Shown one piece after another: positions 36,081 to 45,325 of a DNA stretch of 64,000 nucleotides. The position numbers and the translations under genes were made by a program. The notes beneath the pieces were generated by a model, which did not search any database, was not told where the DNA came from, and saw nothing but the letters and a program-made list of their open reading frames with translations. Each line of letters starts with the position of its first letter. Position 1 is the first letter of the stretch. This DNA comes from Caballeronia sordidicola (GTDB taxonomy: Bacteria > Pseudomonadota > Gammaproteobacteria > Burkholderiales > Burkholderiaceae). The DNA is taken from positions 62,001 through 126,000 of the forward strand of contig NZ_JNFG01000004.1 of NCBI RefSeq assembly GCF_000729995.1, in the 5' to 3' direction.

Positions 36081-36112
36081 AAAACGCGCTGATTTCGGTC
36101 AGCGCGTTTTTT
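36081..36112 (+). terminator. Terminator of the amino acid binding-protein gene
   Basis: A 12-bp stem (36081-36092 with 36099-36110) followed by an 8-T run, about 65 bp past the stop. Confidence 0.93.
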
Positions 36113-36215
36113 TTGCGCGGCTATTTGGCTAATAGTAAGTGGCCAATGCCTGTTGCATGGTTGGTGTCTGTGGTCGGTTAGCCCGTTGCAATCCGGTGAC
36201 CGCGGCGCTGTCCGT

Positions 36216-37439
36216 TCACAGCTTCAACTGTTTCATGATTCTCGGTCCCACGAGCGCGATCAGCGCTGCGCAAGCCGCGACCACCGATAACCCGATCGGC
36301 AACGTGCTCACCTGCGCCACACCGCCTATCAGCACCGGCCCGAGCAGCAAGCCGAAGTAAGCGAGGCCTGCGACATGCGCGAGCCCTTCTGCCGGGCTCA
36401 CGCCCTCCACACGCGCCGCTGCGGCGAACAACACCGGCATCATGTTCGCGAGTCCGAGCCCCATGAGCGTGAAACCCGCGAGCGTGATGACCGCGTGTGG
36501 AAACAACAGCGCCGCCACCATGCCGATAAATGCCAGCGCCGCGCTCGCGAAGATGAGTTGCGGCGCGCCGAAGCGGGCGCGGACCGCATCGCCACCGAAA
36601 CGTCCCGCCGCCATGCCACCGGTGAAGGCCGCGTAGGCCGTGCTGGAGAGCGCAGGCGTGGCGAGCACCACGTCACGCATGTAGACCGTTGCCCAGTCGT
36701 ACATGGCCCCTTCAGCGATCAACGCGACCAACGCCATGCCGCCGAGCGCCCACAACGCTCGGGAGCGCCAGCGATTCGATGACGACCCGCCATGCGCATG
36801 GTCTGCGTGAGGGACGTGCGGCAGGACGGCGGGCATGGACACCAGGAGCACGATCACGCTCACCACCGACGCCAGAGCGAGATGCACCTCCGGCGCCATG
36901 CCATGCGCGAGCAGCGCGCCGCCAGCGGCCGCACCGGCCATCCCGCCGACGCTGAACATGCCGTGCAGCGACGACATGATGGGCCGCTCGAGCGCTTCTT
37001 CAACGGCGCTGGCTTCCGCGTTCATCGCGACATCGAGCGTGGCCATGCTGAAGCCGAACAGCGCCAGGACGACCAGCAGCAGCCAGTAGAACGGTGCGAC
37101 GAGGATCAGCGCGCCGCCAATCGTCATGCCGATACCGCCGGCCAGGCACGCGCGGCGAGTGCCGACGCGCGCGATCCACGGACCGTTGGTGAGCATGGCG
37201 ACAATCGAGCCGCCGGCGACCGCCAGCAACGCAATAGACAGCGATCCGGGACTCAGGTGGAATTTGTCACGCACGGTGGGTACATGCACGCCCCAGGACG
37301 CGTACAGCATCCCGGCGATGAAAAACACGGCCATGGTCGCGTAGCGCGCCCGCTCGCGTTTTGCCGCGGGAAGCCGCCGATGCGCGGCGTTCGGGGTGTC
37401 GTGCCCGACGGCGCGGGCACTTGAGACAGATTCGGACAC
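36216..37439 (-). CDS. MFS transporter (YbjJ/fucose-permease-like group)
   Basis: A 407-residue major facilitator protein with 12 helices. Distinctive parts are GMLYASWGVHVPTVRDKF at helix 1, SSLHGMFSVGGMAGAA and EGAMYDWATVYMRDV in the second half. A His-rich loop (PHVPHADHAHGG) separates the two halves. The start is GTG at 37439 with GAGAGAG upstream. The pattern is that of the YbjJ group, with unknown substrates. Confidence 0.87.
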   Translation of the reverse strand: MSESVSSARAVGHDTPNAAHRRLPAAKRERARYATMAVFFIAGMLYASWGVHVPTVRDKFHLSPGSLSIALLAVAGGSIVAMLTNGPWIARVGTRRACLAGGIGMTIGGALILVAPFYWLLLVVLALFGFSMATLDVAMNAEASAVEEALERPIMSSLHGMFSVGGMAGAAAGGALLAHGMAPEVHLALASVVSVIVLLVSMPAVLPHVPHADHAHGGSSSNRWRSRALWALGGMALVALIAEGAMYDWATVYMRDVVLATPALSSTAYAAFTGGMAAGRFGGDAVRARFGAPQLIFASAALAFIGMVAALLFPHAVITLAGFTLMGLGLANMMPVLFAAAARVEGVSPAEGLAHVAGLAYFGLLLGPVLIGGVAQVSTLPIGLSVVAACAALIALVGPRIMKQLKL

Positions 37440-37633
37440 GGGTGTTTGCTCTCTCTCGGCTTTCTTGTTGGCTTCTTGTGCTCACGGCCGGTCTTTCGTT
37501 GGCCGGCGAAGCTTTCAATTCTATCGGGTTGCGGACGGACCTGGTTTTAGTGCTTTAAGATCGCAAAGGCAGCCCGCTGCTCTTATTGGGTTCGCTGCCT
37601 GGCCGCTGGTGAGTTCTCTCGTGAGGTCCCGCT

Positions 37634-38299
37634 TTGAATATCCCGTCGCATGCTCCGTTGCATCTGCTGCATCAAGTGCCGCACGGCACGCTTGCCACGC
37701 ATTCGCGTGAGCCGCGCGGTTTTCCTTACCCCACCGCATTACCTTTCGCGCCAACTTCCCGTCACGTGCCAATGGTCCTTATTAGCCATCTGGCCGAACA
37801 CACGCGCAATCTGCAACTGGACGCACGCGCGGGATTCCTGATTACCCAAACGGCCAGCGATGCCATTCTCGAAGGGCAGCGTCTTACCATGCTCGGCTCG
37901 TTTTCTCCGGCGCCACCTGAATCCGTCGATGAACTGGCGCGCCGTTATCTCAGATATCACCCGGAAGCGGCCCGTTATCTTGAATTGGGCGACTTCACGT
38001 TCTGGATCATGTCGCTCGAACGGATGCGCTATATAGGCGGCTTTGGCGCAATGGGCTGGCTGGATGCAACGGCGCTTGATCCACTTGAACCGTTATCCGA
38101 GCAGAATGAACTTCGACTACTGGAATTATTTTCCGATTCTCCCGCGCGACCGGCTGATCTCGAACTAATGGGGATAGACAAATATGGTTGCGACCTGCGG
38201 ACTCCCGGAGCGCGCAATCGTTTCACCTTCGATAAACCGAAACAAACCCGCGCAGAATTGAATGCTGCGTTGATCGATTGTATTGAACGGCATAGGTGA
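37634..38299 (+). CDS. HugZ / pyridoxamine 5'-phosphate oxidase-related protein
   Basis: A 221-residue protein with a split-barrel flavin-type fold. The N-terminal LHQVPHGTLATHSREPRGFPYPTALPF and the following LISHLAEHTRN belong to the PNPOx-like domain. The C-terminal ELMGIDKYGCDLRTPG is the DUF2470-like segment of the HugZ family, some of which bind or degrade haem. The start is TTG at 37634 with GAGG seven bases upstream. Haem binding is not shown by sequence alone. Confidence 0.78.
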   Translation: MNIPSHAPLHLLHQVPHGTLATHSREPRGFPYPTALPFAPTSRHVPMVLISHLAEHTRNLQLDARAGFLITQTASDAILEGQRLTMLGSFSPAPPESVDELARRYLRYHPEAARYLELGDFTFWIMSLERMRYIGGFGAMGWLDATALDPLEPLSEQNELRLLELFSDSPARPADLELMGIDKYGCDLRTPGARNRFTFDKPKQTRAELNAALIDCIERHR

Positions 38300-38671
38300 T
38301 TGTCTGAACTCGTGATCGCCCGATACGTGTCTTTATGTCGCCGAATTACGAGATGGCGTTACGGCGATGAAGACGTTTGAGCAAACTCGCACGGAATGGA
38401 AGGTTTGGCCGATATGTTTCGGGTTATTTTCATTTCATGAAAGATTTTCCGGGTTAATTTAATGATGTAAGTAAGATGAATGCGTAGTTTCGGTAGCATT
38501 CACGAAATATCACGAATTGTTACGAACGCCCGTCGACTGAATTGATTTAAATCGACAGCGTAGAAGCGTGCGCGCAATCCTAGTTGTGTTAATCTGCGAT
38601 TCATTGAGAGGCTTAACGTTATAACCGGAACGGGCAACGACTCGTACACTGCAAACCACAAGGAAAAGATC
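38300..38671. other. 372-bp A/T-rich leader of the H-NS-like gene
   Basis: Between 38400 and 38520 the sequence is strikingly A/T-rich for this genome, as expected for a promoter that H-NS-type proteins bind and autoregulate. No gene was found. AAGGAAAAGATC is the ribosome binding site for the gene that follows. Confidence 0.45.
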
Positions 38672-38977
38672 ATGACGTCTTACAAGGAACTTCTCGCGCA
38701 GCGCGAAAATCTCGAGCGACAGATTGAAGAAGCGAAGTCGCGGGAATATGCCGAAGTTCTCAATGAAATCAAGCAGAAAATGGCCGACTATGGGATCACG
38801 CTCGCTGAATTGGCAGGCGGTCGCGGCGGCAAGAATTTGAAAAACGCTGCGCGTCCGCGTGCAGGCGTTGCACCGAAGTATCGTGACCCGGACAGCGGCA
38901 GCACGTGGTCCGGCCGTGGCAAGCCACCGAAGTGGATTGCAGGCCAGGAGCGCGACAACTTCCTGATCCAGAAGTAA
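38672..38977 (+). CDS. H-NS family nucleoid-associated protein
   Basis: A 101-residue H-NS/Bv3F-like protein. A coiled-coil N-terminus (YKELLAQRENLERQIEEAKS) is joined by a Gly/Lys/Arg-rich linker to the DNA-binding domain with YRDPDSGSTWSGRGKPPKWI. It is a small DNA-bridging silencer; Burkholderiaceae genomes usually carry several. Single gene with an A/T-rich leader and strong terminator. Confidence 0.94.
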   Translation: MTSYKELLAQRENLERQIEEAKSREYAEVLNEIKQKMADYGITLAELAGGRGGKNLKNAARPRAGVAPKYRDPDSGSTWSGRGKPPKWIAGQERDNFLIQK

Positions 38978-38992
38978 AAGGGCGATTGTTTG

Positions 38993-39028
38993 AAAAAGCC
39001 GCACCATTAAAAAGGTGCGGCTTTTTTT
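38993..39028 (+). terminator. Terminator of the H-NS-like gene
   Basis: A 13-bp stem (38993-39005 with 39014-39026) and a T-run, 15 bp past the stop. Confidence 0.93.
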
Positions 39029-39208
39029 GCGCCTGTGCAGCGGCCGACTGATTGCCAGCAGTCGAAATCATTCGGTTGCGCGGCATTGCGACGATATTCA
39101 AGATGCGACATGAGAACACGTCGCGTTCAGATAAATAGATGATTTTTATAGGGTTTTTTGTTTTTAAACGTGTGAGTGGAAGCGCGGCTTGGTAAAATTC
39201 GTCAAACG

Positions 39209-40432
39209 ATGACTTCGAGTGATGACATGCCGCAATCAACAGCGCGCGCCGCAGAAAAGCAGGACGTAGCCCGCAAAACAACCTTCGCGAGTATCGCGGT
39301 GAATTCTGTGCTGATGGCGGCGCAGATCGTCGTCGGTGTGTTTGCGCATTCCCAGGCCTTGATTGCCGACGGTATTCATTCACTGTCTGACCTGGTGTCG
39401 GACTTCATCGTGCTGCTGGCCAATCGGCATAGCACCGCTGCTCCTGACGACGATCACAATTACGGCCACAGCCGTTATGAAACGGTCGCTTCATTATTTC
39501 TCGGTGCTCTTTTAATTGCTGTCGGCGTGGGGATGTTATGGCGAGCAGGTGAACGTATTACCAATCTTCAAGACATCCCGGAGGTTCACGCAAGTGCACT
39601 GGTTGTCGCAGCCATAGTTCTGATTTCTAAGGAGTTATTGTTCCGCTATATGCTCCGCGCGGCCGAACGCGTGAGATCGGCACTATTGATTGCCAATGCA
39701 TGGCACGCCCGGTCTGACGCGGCGTCATCGCTGGTCGTCGCTATCGGCATTATGGGGAGTATGGCCGGCTGGCGTTTGCTGGACCCTATCGCGGCCGCAA
39801 TTGTCGGTTTTATGGTTGCGCGAATGGGTTGGACTTTCGGATGGGATGCTCTGCAGGATTTGTCTGATCGCGCGCTGGATCATGCCGAAACCGAGAAGTT
39901 GCGCATGCTGTTGAGCAGCACGCCCGGTGTTCTCGATGTTCATGATTTGCGCACGCGGAAAATGGGCGATCTCGCCATTGTCGACGCGCATATTCTCGTC
40001 GATCCCCTCATTTCAGTTTCGGAGGGCCACTACATTGCAGAATTGGCGCGAGGGCGGTTGTTGACGAATACCCACGTTCTGGATGCATTGATTCATGTTG
40101 ATCCGGAGAATGACGAAGCCAACCCTCAGCCGGGCAGAATGCCGACGCGTTCGGCGGTCAGTGATGCCATAAGCGCTGTATTGGGAACTCACGGTCTCAC
40201 GTACAACGCATTGAACCTGCATTATCTGAGCAGCGGATTCGATATCGACGTGACACTTCCCGCCGACTTAACTGATGAGCAGCTGGCCAGTCTGGAAGCC
40301 GGCGATTTTGAGGCACTCAAGCGAAAACTCGGTGCACGCGAGATTCGGTTTACGCAAACTGTAAGAAACACGCCGCACGTTGCCATTACAGAATCCGCTG
40401 CGGTTTCGCGCCCTGCTTTGCGCCCTGATTAA
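39209..40432 (+). CDS. Cation diffusion facilitator family transporter
   Basis: A CDF metal-ion/proton antiporter of about 407 residues. Six helices are visible; helix 2 holds IADGIHSLSDLVSD and helix 5 HARSDAASS, giving the paired Asp/His metal site. A C-terminal cytoplasmic domain longer than usual follows (from about residue 210 to 407), with a second repeated segment after residue 300. The ATG at 39209 is weakly supported by its site; an ATG at 39227 is an alternative. Likely exports Zn, Fe or Mn. Confidence 0.88.
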   Translation: MTSSDDMPQSTARAAEKQDVARKTTFASIAVNSVLMAAQIVVGVFAHSQALIADGIHSLSDLVSDFIVLLANRHSTAAPDDDHNYGHSRYETVASLFLGALLIAVGVGMLWRAGERITNLQDIPEVHASALVVAAIVLISKELLFRYMLRAAERVRSALLIANAWHARSDAASSLVVAIGIMGSMAGWRLLDPIAAAIVGFMVARMGWTFGWDALQDLSDRALDHAETEKLRMLLSSTPGVLDVHDLRTRKMGDLAIVDAHILVDPLISVSEGHYIAELARGRLLTNTHVLDALIHVDPENDEANPQPGRMPTRSAVSDAISAVLGTHGLTYNALNLHYLSSGFDIDVTLPADLTDEQLASLEAGDFEALKRKLGAREIRFTQTVRNTPHVAITESAAVSRPALRPD

Positions 40433-40463
40433 AGCGCCCGCATTCATGTAATTGAAAGCTATC

Positions 40464-40922
40464 TTAAAGCGGCAATTGCGTATCGAATTTGATTTCTCGC
40501 AGGACCACACTGGTCCGGACTTGCGCGACTGCCGGAATCTTGAAGATGCGGTCGTGGAGAAAAGCGTCGTATGACTTGATGTCGGGCGCGACAATTTTCA
40601 GGATGTAATCGGCCTCGCCCGTGGTGCTGTAGCACTCGGTGACTTCCGGGCACGTGGTGATCTCGCGTTCGAATTGCTCGACACCGCCCTCTGTGTGACG
40701 CGTGAGATGAATATGAGCGAGCGCGCAGACATGTAGCCCAAGCTTTTCGCGATCGAGCAGCGCGGTGTACCGCTGGATCACGCCCGATTGCTCCATGTCC
40801 TTGATACGACGCCAGCACGGAGTGCTCGAAAGCCCGACCTGATCGGATATCTCCTGAACCGAACGGCGGGCGTCCAGTTGCAGAAGTCGCAGGATTTTTT
40901 GTGAAAACGTGTCGAGAGTCAA
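40464..40922 (-). CDS. Lrp/AsnC family transcriptional regulator
   Basis: A 152-residue regulator. The N-terminal HTH (VQEISDQVGLSSTPCWRRIKDMEQSGVI) is followed by the RAM ligand-binding domain with CYSTTGEADYILKI. The best start is a TTG at 40922, with AAAGGAGG five bases upstream; the frame is open further upstream without homology. Convergent with the CDF gene and downstream of the exonuclease gene on the same strand. Target genes unknown. Confidence 0.92.
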   Translation of the reverse strand: MTLDTFSQKILRLLQLDARRSVQEISDQVGLSSTPCWRRIKDMEQSGVIQRYTALLDREKLGLHVCALAHIHLTRHTEGGVEQFEREITTCPEVTECYSTTGEADYILKIVAPDIKSYDAFLHDRIFKIPAVAQVRTSVVLREIKFDTQLPL

Positions 40923-41016
40923 CTGCGCCTCCTTTCGGTCGCTACCAAGTCCAATAGTAGAGGGGGCAGAAAGGAAGCGCAATGTCAAACGCCCGGTGTG
41001 AGCAATATTGCCTAAC

Positions 41017-41673
41017 TCAACGCCCAGACTGCGCGTTTTGTCCTTCGATGTCAGTATCGCCGGGCGTTTCGCCAGCCGCTTTTAGCGACGCCAGCAGCGT
41101 CCGTTGAGTCCGCAATTCGGCCAGCATGTTGCAGAAAAGCGCACCTTGTTCAACGGCGTCATCGAGCGCGACGTGAGTGTGCGGGAGTTCATCGAACCAG
41201 TGTTTCGGCAAACGCGGTTTGATCGCCTTCCGGTACGGCAGATCGGTCAGCGCGAACGCGAGCGTCTTGATGTCGAGCGCGGACCATGAGAACGGACAGC
41301 GTTCAGCGAAACGCATCATGTACCAGAACATATAAGTGAAGTCGAAACCCGCCGGATAGGCGACGAACACCGGCTTACCGGGCAATGCCTCGACCCATTC
41401 CACGTAGGCGCGCAGTGCAGTCAACGGTTCCTGCAGGTCGGTCCGGCATGCGGCCCATGCCTCGGGCTGGGTTTTCCACCAGGCGGCCTGAACCGGGTGA
41501 GGCGCCGCACCTTCGAGCGTTTCGAGATTGGCTGAAAACGTGCCAATCAGCTCCTTGTGTTCCGTATAGGCCGCCGACGCAAAACTCAGCATGGAGTGCG
41601 GCCCGGGGATCGGTCCATCAGCTTCGACGTCCGTACTGACGTAAATTTCAGGAATGGCGGTGGTGTTGCTCAT
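41017..41673 (-). CDS. DEDD-type 3'-5' exonuclease family protein
   Basis: A 218-residue RNase T/DnaQ-fold protein. D15 and E17 in [11 protein letters not shown], the Asp of AGFDFTYM and the closing [13 protein letters not shown] supply the four acidic residues and the general-base His. It is shorter and more diverged than DnaQ or Orn. Its ATG overlaps the stop of the upstream hydrolase gene by 4 bp (ATGA), so the two are translationally coupled. Nucleic acid target unknown. Confidence 0.83.
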   Translation of the reverse strand: MSNTTAIPEIYVSTDVEADGPIPGPHSMLSFASAAYTEHKELIGTFSANLETLEGAAPHPVQAAWWKTQPEAWAACRTDLQEPLTALRAYVEWVEALPGKPVFVAYPAGFDFTYMFWYMMRFAERCPFSWSALDIKTLAFALTDLPYRKAIKPRLPKHWFDELPHTHVALDDAVEQGALFCNMLAELRTQRTLLASLKAAGETPGDTDIEGQNAQSGR

Positions 41674-42314
41674 GCGCTCTTCCGGTTGGCGACAAACGGG
41701 TTGGTGCGGCGTTCGTGCCCGAACGTGGACGTGGGACCGTGCCCGGGTACGAACGTAACATCATCGCCCAGTGGCCAAAGCTTTTCCTGGACGGAGCGCA
41801 CGAGGTCCGAATGATTGCCGCGCGGAAAATCGGTACGGCCGATAGAGCCCGCGAACAGCACGTCGCCTACCAACGCCACGCGATTCACGCGGCTGAAGAA
41901 GATCACATGGCCCGGCGTATGTCCGGGGCAGTGATAGACCTCCATGGTCTCGTCGCCAAACTGAACCGAGTCGCCATCTTGCAGCCATCGGTCGGGCGTG
42001 AAGGCCTGCGCGTCGCCGAAGCCGAAGCGTTTGCTTTGAGCAGGCAACTGGTCGATCCAGAAAGCATCTTCAGTGTGCGGTCCGTGGATCTCCACGTTGA
42101 AGTGATCGGCGAGCGCCTTTGCTCCGCCGCAGTGATCCAGATGCCCGTGCGTGAGCAACACCTTGTCGACGGTCACCTCGAGTTGTCCAACAGCGCTGAT
42201 GATCCGCTCGACTTCGCCGCCTGGATCGACGACAACCGCGCGACCCGTTGTCTCGCACACAACGATCGAACAATTTTGCTGAAACGGTGTCACGGGAATT
42301 AGGGTGACCTTCAT
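41670..42314 (-). CDS. Metallo-beta-lactamase-fold hydrolase (glyoxalase II-like)
   Basis: A 214-residue MBL-fold enzyme with the metal motif [10 protein letters not shown], then [26 protein letters not shown] and [13 protein letters not shown]. It is the YcbL type, a short type II glyoxalase-like group without the C-terminal glutathione-binding helices. The ATG at 42314 gives the standard [15 protein letters not shown] start. Coupled to the downstream exonuclease gene by a 4-bp overlap. Confidence 0.9.
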   Translation of the reverse strand: MKVTLIPVTPFQQNCSIVVCETTGRAVVVDPGGEVERIISAVGQLEVTVDKVLLTHGHLDHCGGAKALADHFNVEIHGPHTEDAFWIDQLPAQSKRFGFGDAQAFTPDRWLQDGDSVQFGDETMEVYHCPGHTPGHVIFFSRVNRVALVGDVLFAGSIGRTDFPRGNHSDLVRSVQEKLWPLGDDVTFVPGHGPTSTFGHERRTNPFVANRKSA

Positions 42315-42503
42315 GGGTGGGCAACCGGGACGTGTAAAAACGTCCATTGTAGCGGGCGAAAACTAGCGCTGCGGTAGCGCGCCAGGCGTTAGCCAAACGG
42401 TCGAGATGTGCCTAAAAAGCAGGCAGATTCTGCAATTTTTACGCCAACGGAGAAAATGAGTAACATTTTGTTCGTCTCCGGGCGGTCCACCTGTGCTTTT
42501 GGG

Positions 42504-42509
42504 TATAAT
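42504..42509 (+). promoter_or_regulatory. Candidate -10 element of the rlpA leader
   Basis: A perfect TATAAT in GGGTATAATCC, 486 bp before the rlpA start. No good -35 hexamer is seen at 16-18 bp. It is the best promoter candidate for the structured region that follows. Confidence 0.45.
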
Positions 42510-42631
42510 CCGTTCACTTGTGCATGGTTTCAACATGCCATCAATGGGCAATGAGAGACACGAGTAGCGCGTTTTTACAATTGTCATCAAGTACGCAGTT
42601 CGGAGCAGATCGCTTCGAAATCGCAATCAAG

Positions 42632-42900
42632 CATCGGTTTTAACCGATGTACACGTCTTGTCCAGCCAGGTGCGATGCGCCTGCCAACGGCCTTAGCTGC
42701 CGTTACGCTGGATGGGGCCTACGCCGCCGTTCCTGCGCAGTTTAGCGCGCAAGAACGTGTGATCCACGTTCGATGGCGGCATGTGGGGTCTGGTCAGGCT
42801 GCCGGGGACAGGTTGCGCCAGACGTGAAAACTAACCGGGCATTTGCGGCGAGGTACGCCGCACCCGAGCACTGGCTCGCCGTTCGACTTTTCGAGCGGCG
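42632..42900 (+). ncRNA. Candidate structured RNA or long 5' leader upstream of rlpA
   Basis: A chain of stems is visible. (1) 42632-42638 with 42643-42649. (2) A three-way junction closed by TCCAGC (42661-42666) and GCTGGA (42707-42712), enclosing hairpins 42667-42673/42677-42683 and 42686-42691/42699-42704. (3) A second junction closed by GCCGCC (42723-42728) and GGCGGC (42775-42780), enclosing 42729-42738/42747-42756 and a GTG/CAC hairpin. (4) 42788-42793/42818-42823. (5) 42844-42850/42856-42862. (6) A 10-bp stem 42877-42886/42891-42900. No long reading frame explains it. It does not match 6S, 4.5S, tmRNA, RNase P or the riboswitch consensus sequences I know. Strand is inferred from the TATAAT and rlpA. 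Confidence 0.45.
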
Positions 42901-42989
42901 CGTACCTTTGCGCGGAAAGCCTTGAGCTGCCTATGCACGTCCGCATTTTGTCGGATGTAGAGGCGGCTCTAACCGTTGATTACACGTCT

Positions 42990-43616
42990 ATGAATTTACG
43001 ACTAACCCGACGTTTCGGGAGTCTTTCGGTCTTTGCAATCCTCACGGGTTGCGCCATGCCGCCAGGCGGCAGCGATCAGGCCAGCGCGCTGAAAACCGGC
43101 TCGCAGCTGACAATTGCAAACCCGGACCGCAGTCCGACGCGGGTCGCAGCACCACTCGCGTACGACTCACAGCTGAATGCATTGCCTTCATCGGCCAGCA
43201 ATTCTTCCGTTACATCCTCGCTCGCAAACGCGGAGCCCATCACTGCCGGGCCTGACGTCAGCGACTTCGAGCAGCAGGGCCGCGCCTCTTGGTATGGTCG
43301 CGGTTTCCACGGTCGCAAGACGGCAAGTGGTGAACGCTACGACATGCACGCGCTCACCGCAGCGCATCGCACGCTGCCGCTGGCTTCGTGGGTTCGTGTG
43401 ACCAATGAATCGAATCACAAGACGGTGGTCGTCAAGATCAACGATCGCGGCCCGTACGCGCGTGGCCGCGTGATTGATCTTTCCTATGCGGCCGCTGCCA
43501 TTCTGGGCATGCGTGGCGCGGGCGTCGGAAAGGTAAAGATCGAGGGCTTGTCGGCGCAGGAAGCGCGGGCGGCGGTACGAGATCAATCGCTGGCATCGAA
43601 CAACTCAGTCGACTGA
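42990..43616 (+). CDS. rlpA: RlpA-like septal ring lytic transglycosylase, lipoprotein
   Basis: A 208-residue outer-membrane lipoprotein. The signal MNLRLTRRFGSLSVFAILTGC ends in a lipobox with Cys21. The double-psi beta-barrel domain runs from about residue 94 (GRASWYGRGFHGRKTASGERYD) through KINDRGPYARGR. The C-terminal SPOR domain of E. coli RlpA is absent, so septal targeting through denuded glycan binding is not expected. The ATG at 42990 fits the lipoprotein signal but has a weak ribosome binding site. Confidence 0.9.
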   Translation: MNLRLTRRFGSLSVFAILTGCAMPPGGSDQASALKTGSQLTIANPDRSPTRVAAPLAYDSQLNALPSSASNSSVTSSLANAEPITAGPDVSDFEQQGRASWYGRGFHGRKTASGERYDMHALTAAHRTLPLASWVRVTNESNHKTVVVKINDRGPYARGRVIDLSYAAAAILGMRGAGVGKVKIEGLSAQEARAAVRDQSLASNNSVD

Positions 43617-43639
43617 TCATCGTCAACTTGTTGCGCAAC

Positions 43640-43669
43640 AAAACGGGCCGTTTCTACGGCCCGTTTTTT
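43640..43669. terminator. Bidirectional terminator between rlpA and rsmI
   Basis: A 12-bp stem (43640-43651 with 43656-43667) flanked by A and T runs, between two convergent genes; it can serve both. Confidence 0.93.
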
Positions 43670-43705
43670 ATTGCGCGGCGCGTTTGCCCGCCTTATTCCA
43701 GGTCG

Positions 43706-44608
43706 TCATTCATGCTCGTTTTCGCCCTGTTCTCCGCGTTCTTTCTCCATTGCCAGCGCCCTTGTGTAAAGCGCGTTGCGCGATGCGCCCGTCAGCGTTG
43801 CGGCAAGTCTGGCAGTGCTGCTCACCGACAATTCCTCCAGTAACGTCGCGAGCAACGCATCATGAGCGTCGTCCGCCGCCTCCTTCTGCGGCGCGCCTTC
43901 CACTACAAGAACGAACTCGCCGCGTTGCCGGTTTGCATCGCCGGATAGCCACGTTGGCCCTTCGGCCAGGGTGCATCGATGGATGCTCTCATGTAACTTG
44001 GTCAGCTCACGAGCAATCAGCAATTGCCGCTCACCACCGAACGCGCGCTCGAGCGCCTGCACCGTTTCCACAATCCTGTGCGGCGCTTCGTAGAACACGA
44101 GTGCGGGCGTGTGTGTGAGCAGCGACTGCAATTGCGTGTCGCGCTGCTTCGGTTTGGTGGCAAGAAAGCCGATGAACGAAAACGTGTGAACCCATGCGCC
44201 GGCTACGCTGAGCGCGGTGGTGAGGGCGCTTGCGCCCGGCAAAGGGATAACGGGAAAGCCCGCTTCGCGCACGGCATCGACCAGTTTCGCGCCAGGGTCG
44301 GAAATACCCGGGGTGCCTGCGTCGGACACACACGCAATGCGCTCGCCATTGCGCAGATGCGCGATCACGTTCTCGGCAGCGCTGCGCTCGTTGTGTTCGT
44401 GCACGGCGATGGTCGGCTTCGAAATGCCGTAGCGCGAGAGCAGTTGCGACGTGTTGCGGGTGTCCTCGGCAGCTACTCGGTCGACTAGTCCGAGCACGTG
44501 CAGCGCGCGCACCGTGATGTCCGCGACATTGCCGATCGGCGTCGCGACTATATAGAGCGCGCCAGCCGGAAACTGCTGGCCAACGGCCAATTCGGAGAGT
44601 GGAGTCAT
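43706..44608 (-). CDS. rsmI: 16S rRNA 2'-O-methyltransferase RsmI
   Basis: Methylates the 2'-OH of C1402 in 16S rRNA. The 300-residue protein has the tetrapyrrole-methylase fold with [15 protein letters not shown] (near 18-32), [10 protein letters not shown] and [18 protein letters not shown] follows. The ATG at 44608 starts [12 protein letters not shown]; the frame stays open upstream but would run over the divergent yraN start. The two start codons share the palindrome TCATGA, so rsmI and yraN begin back to back. Confidence 0.95.
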   Translation of the reverse strand: MTPLSELAVGQQFPAGALYIVATPIGNVADITVRALHVLGLVDRVAAEDTRNTSQLLSRYGISKPTIAVHEHNERSAAENVIAHLRNGERIACVSDAGTPGISDPGAKLVDAVREAGFPVIPLPGASALTTALSVAGAWVHTFSFIGFLATKPKQRDTQLQSLLTHTPALVFYEAPHRIVETVQALERAFGGERQLLIARELTKLHESIHRCTLAEGPTWLSGDANRQRGEFVLVVEGAPQKEAADDAHDALLATLLEELSVSSTARLAATLTGASRNALYTRALAMEKERGEQGENEHE

Positions 44609-45035
44609 GAGGGCGGGTGGCATGCGGAGGACGTCATTGTGCCATGCGATGAGGGACAACTTTTTGGGGAACGAGGTGTCGAAAACAATCGGAAGCGCGT
44701 TCGAGCAACGCGCGCTTGAATATCTGCAGCGGCAGCGCCTGCGTTTTGTCGCACGCAATTTCGCCTGTCGCGGCGGCGAAATCGATCTCGTGATGCGTGA
44801 GATCGGCAGTCAGCGTGCACTTGTGTTTGTGGAAGTACGCGCGCGGCGCAGCCGCCAGTTCGCGGCAGCGGCGGCGAGTATAGGTGCGCATAAACAGCGG
44901 CGGCTGGTGCTCGCGGCACAGCACTACCTGATGACGTGGCGCGGTGCGTTGCCCGTGTGCCGCTTCGACGTGATCGCATTTGATGCGGGCCGTATCGTGT
45001 GGTTACGCGATGCTTTTCGCGCCGATACGTCGTGA
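44607..45035 (+). CDS. yraN: UPF0102 family protein YraN
   Basis: A small nuclease-like protein of the Holliday-junction-resolvase fold group with the core [12 protein letters not shown] and LVFVEVRAR, which holds the D-E-V-K-like active residues (here the final position is Arg). The long form is 142 residues; the conserved part starts near [19 protein letters not shown] lies seven bases before the ATG at 44607, but a GTG at 44676 with GGGGA would give a size closer to the family. Divergent from rsmI and followed by diaA. Confidence 0.9.
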   Translation: MRAGGMRRTSLCHAMRDNFLGNEVSKTIGSAFEQRALEYLQRQRLRFVARNFACRGGEIDLVMREIGSQRALVFVEVRARRSRQFAAAAASIGAHKQRRLVLAAQHYLMTWRGALPVCRFDVIAFDAGRIVWLRDAFRADTS

Positions 45036-45325
45036 AAATGCGCGCATCTTAAGTGACGCGGACAGCGAGTGCGGTAAACTGCGCGGAGCCTGCGCGTCGG
45101 GTTGATCGAGGTCCTATGGTCTGATGGTCTTACGTTCGACCGCTGCGCACGAGCGCGTTGCGGCGAACAACGGATCGTGAGGCGCTGGAGCTCAAGTATT
45201 GAAGTGGTGAAGCATCGGCGTCGGAGAGCGTAGCAGCAAGTCGTCGAAGCCAGCCGTCGAAACAAATCATCGAAGCAGCCCGTCAATGAACTACCGCGCA
45301 TGGCGCGGCCGATAACCGAGAGTCG
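45036..45325. other. 290-bp gap between yraN and diaA
   Basis: No gene found. Two imperfect 26-bp copies lie in tandem at about 45237-45288 (TCGTCGAAGC... and TCATCGAAGC...), with about two thirds identity. A GGTAAACT near 45073 may be a -10 element. Confidence 0.4.

Noticed and set aside
42632..42900. 6S RNA, 4.5S RNA, tmRNA or RNase P RNA
   Set aside because: The conserved blocks of these RNAs that I can recall, such as the GAGGAAAGTCCGGGC block of RNase P, are not present, and the layout is a series of short stems rather than a long rod.
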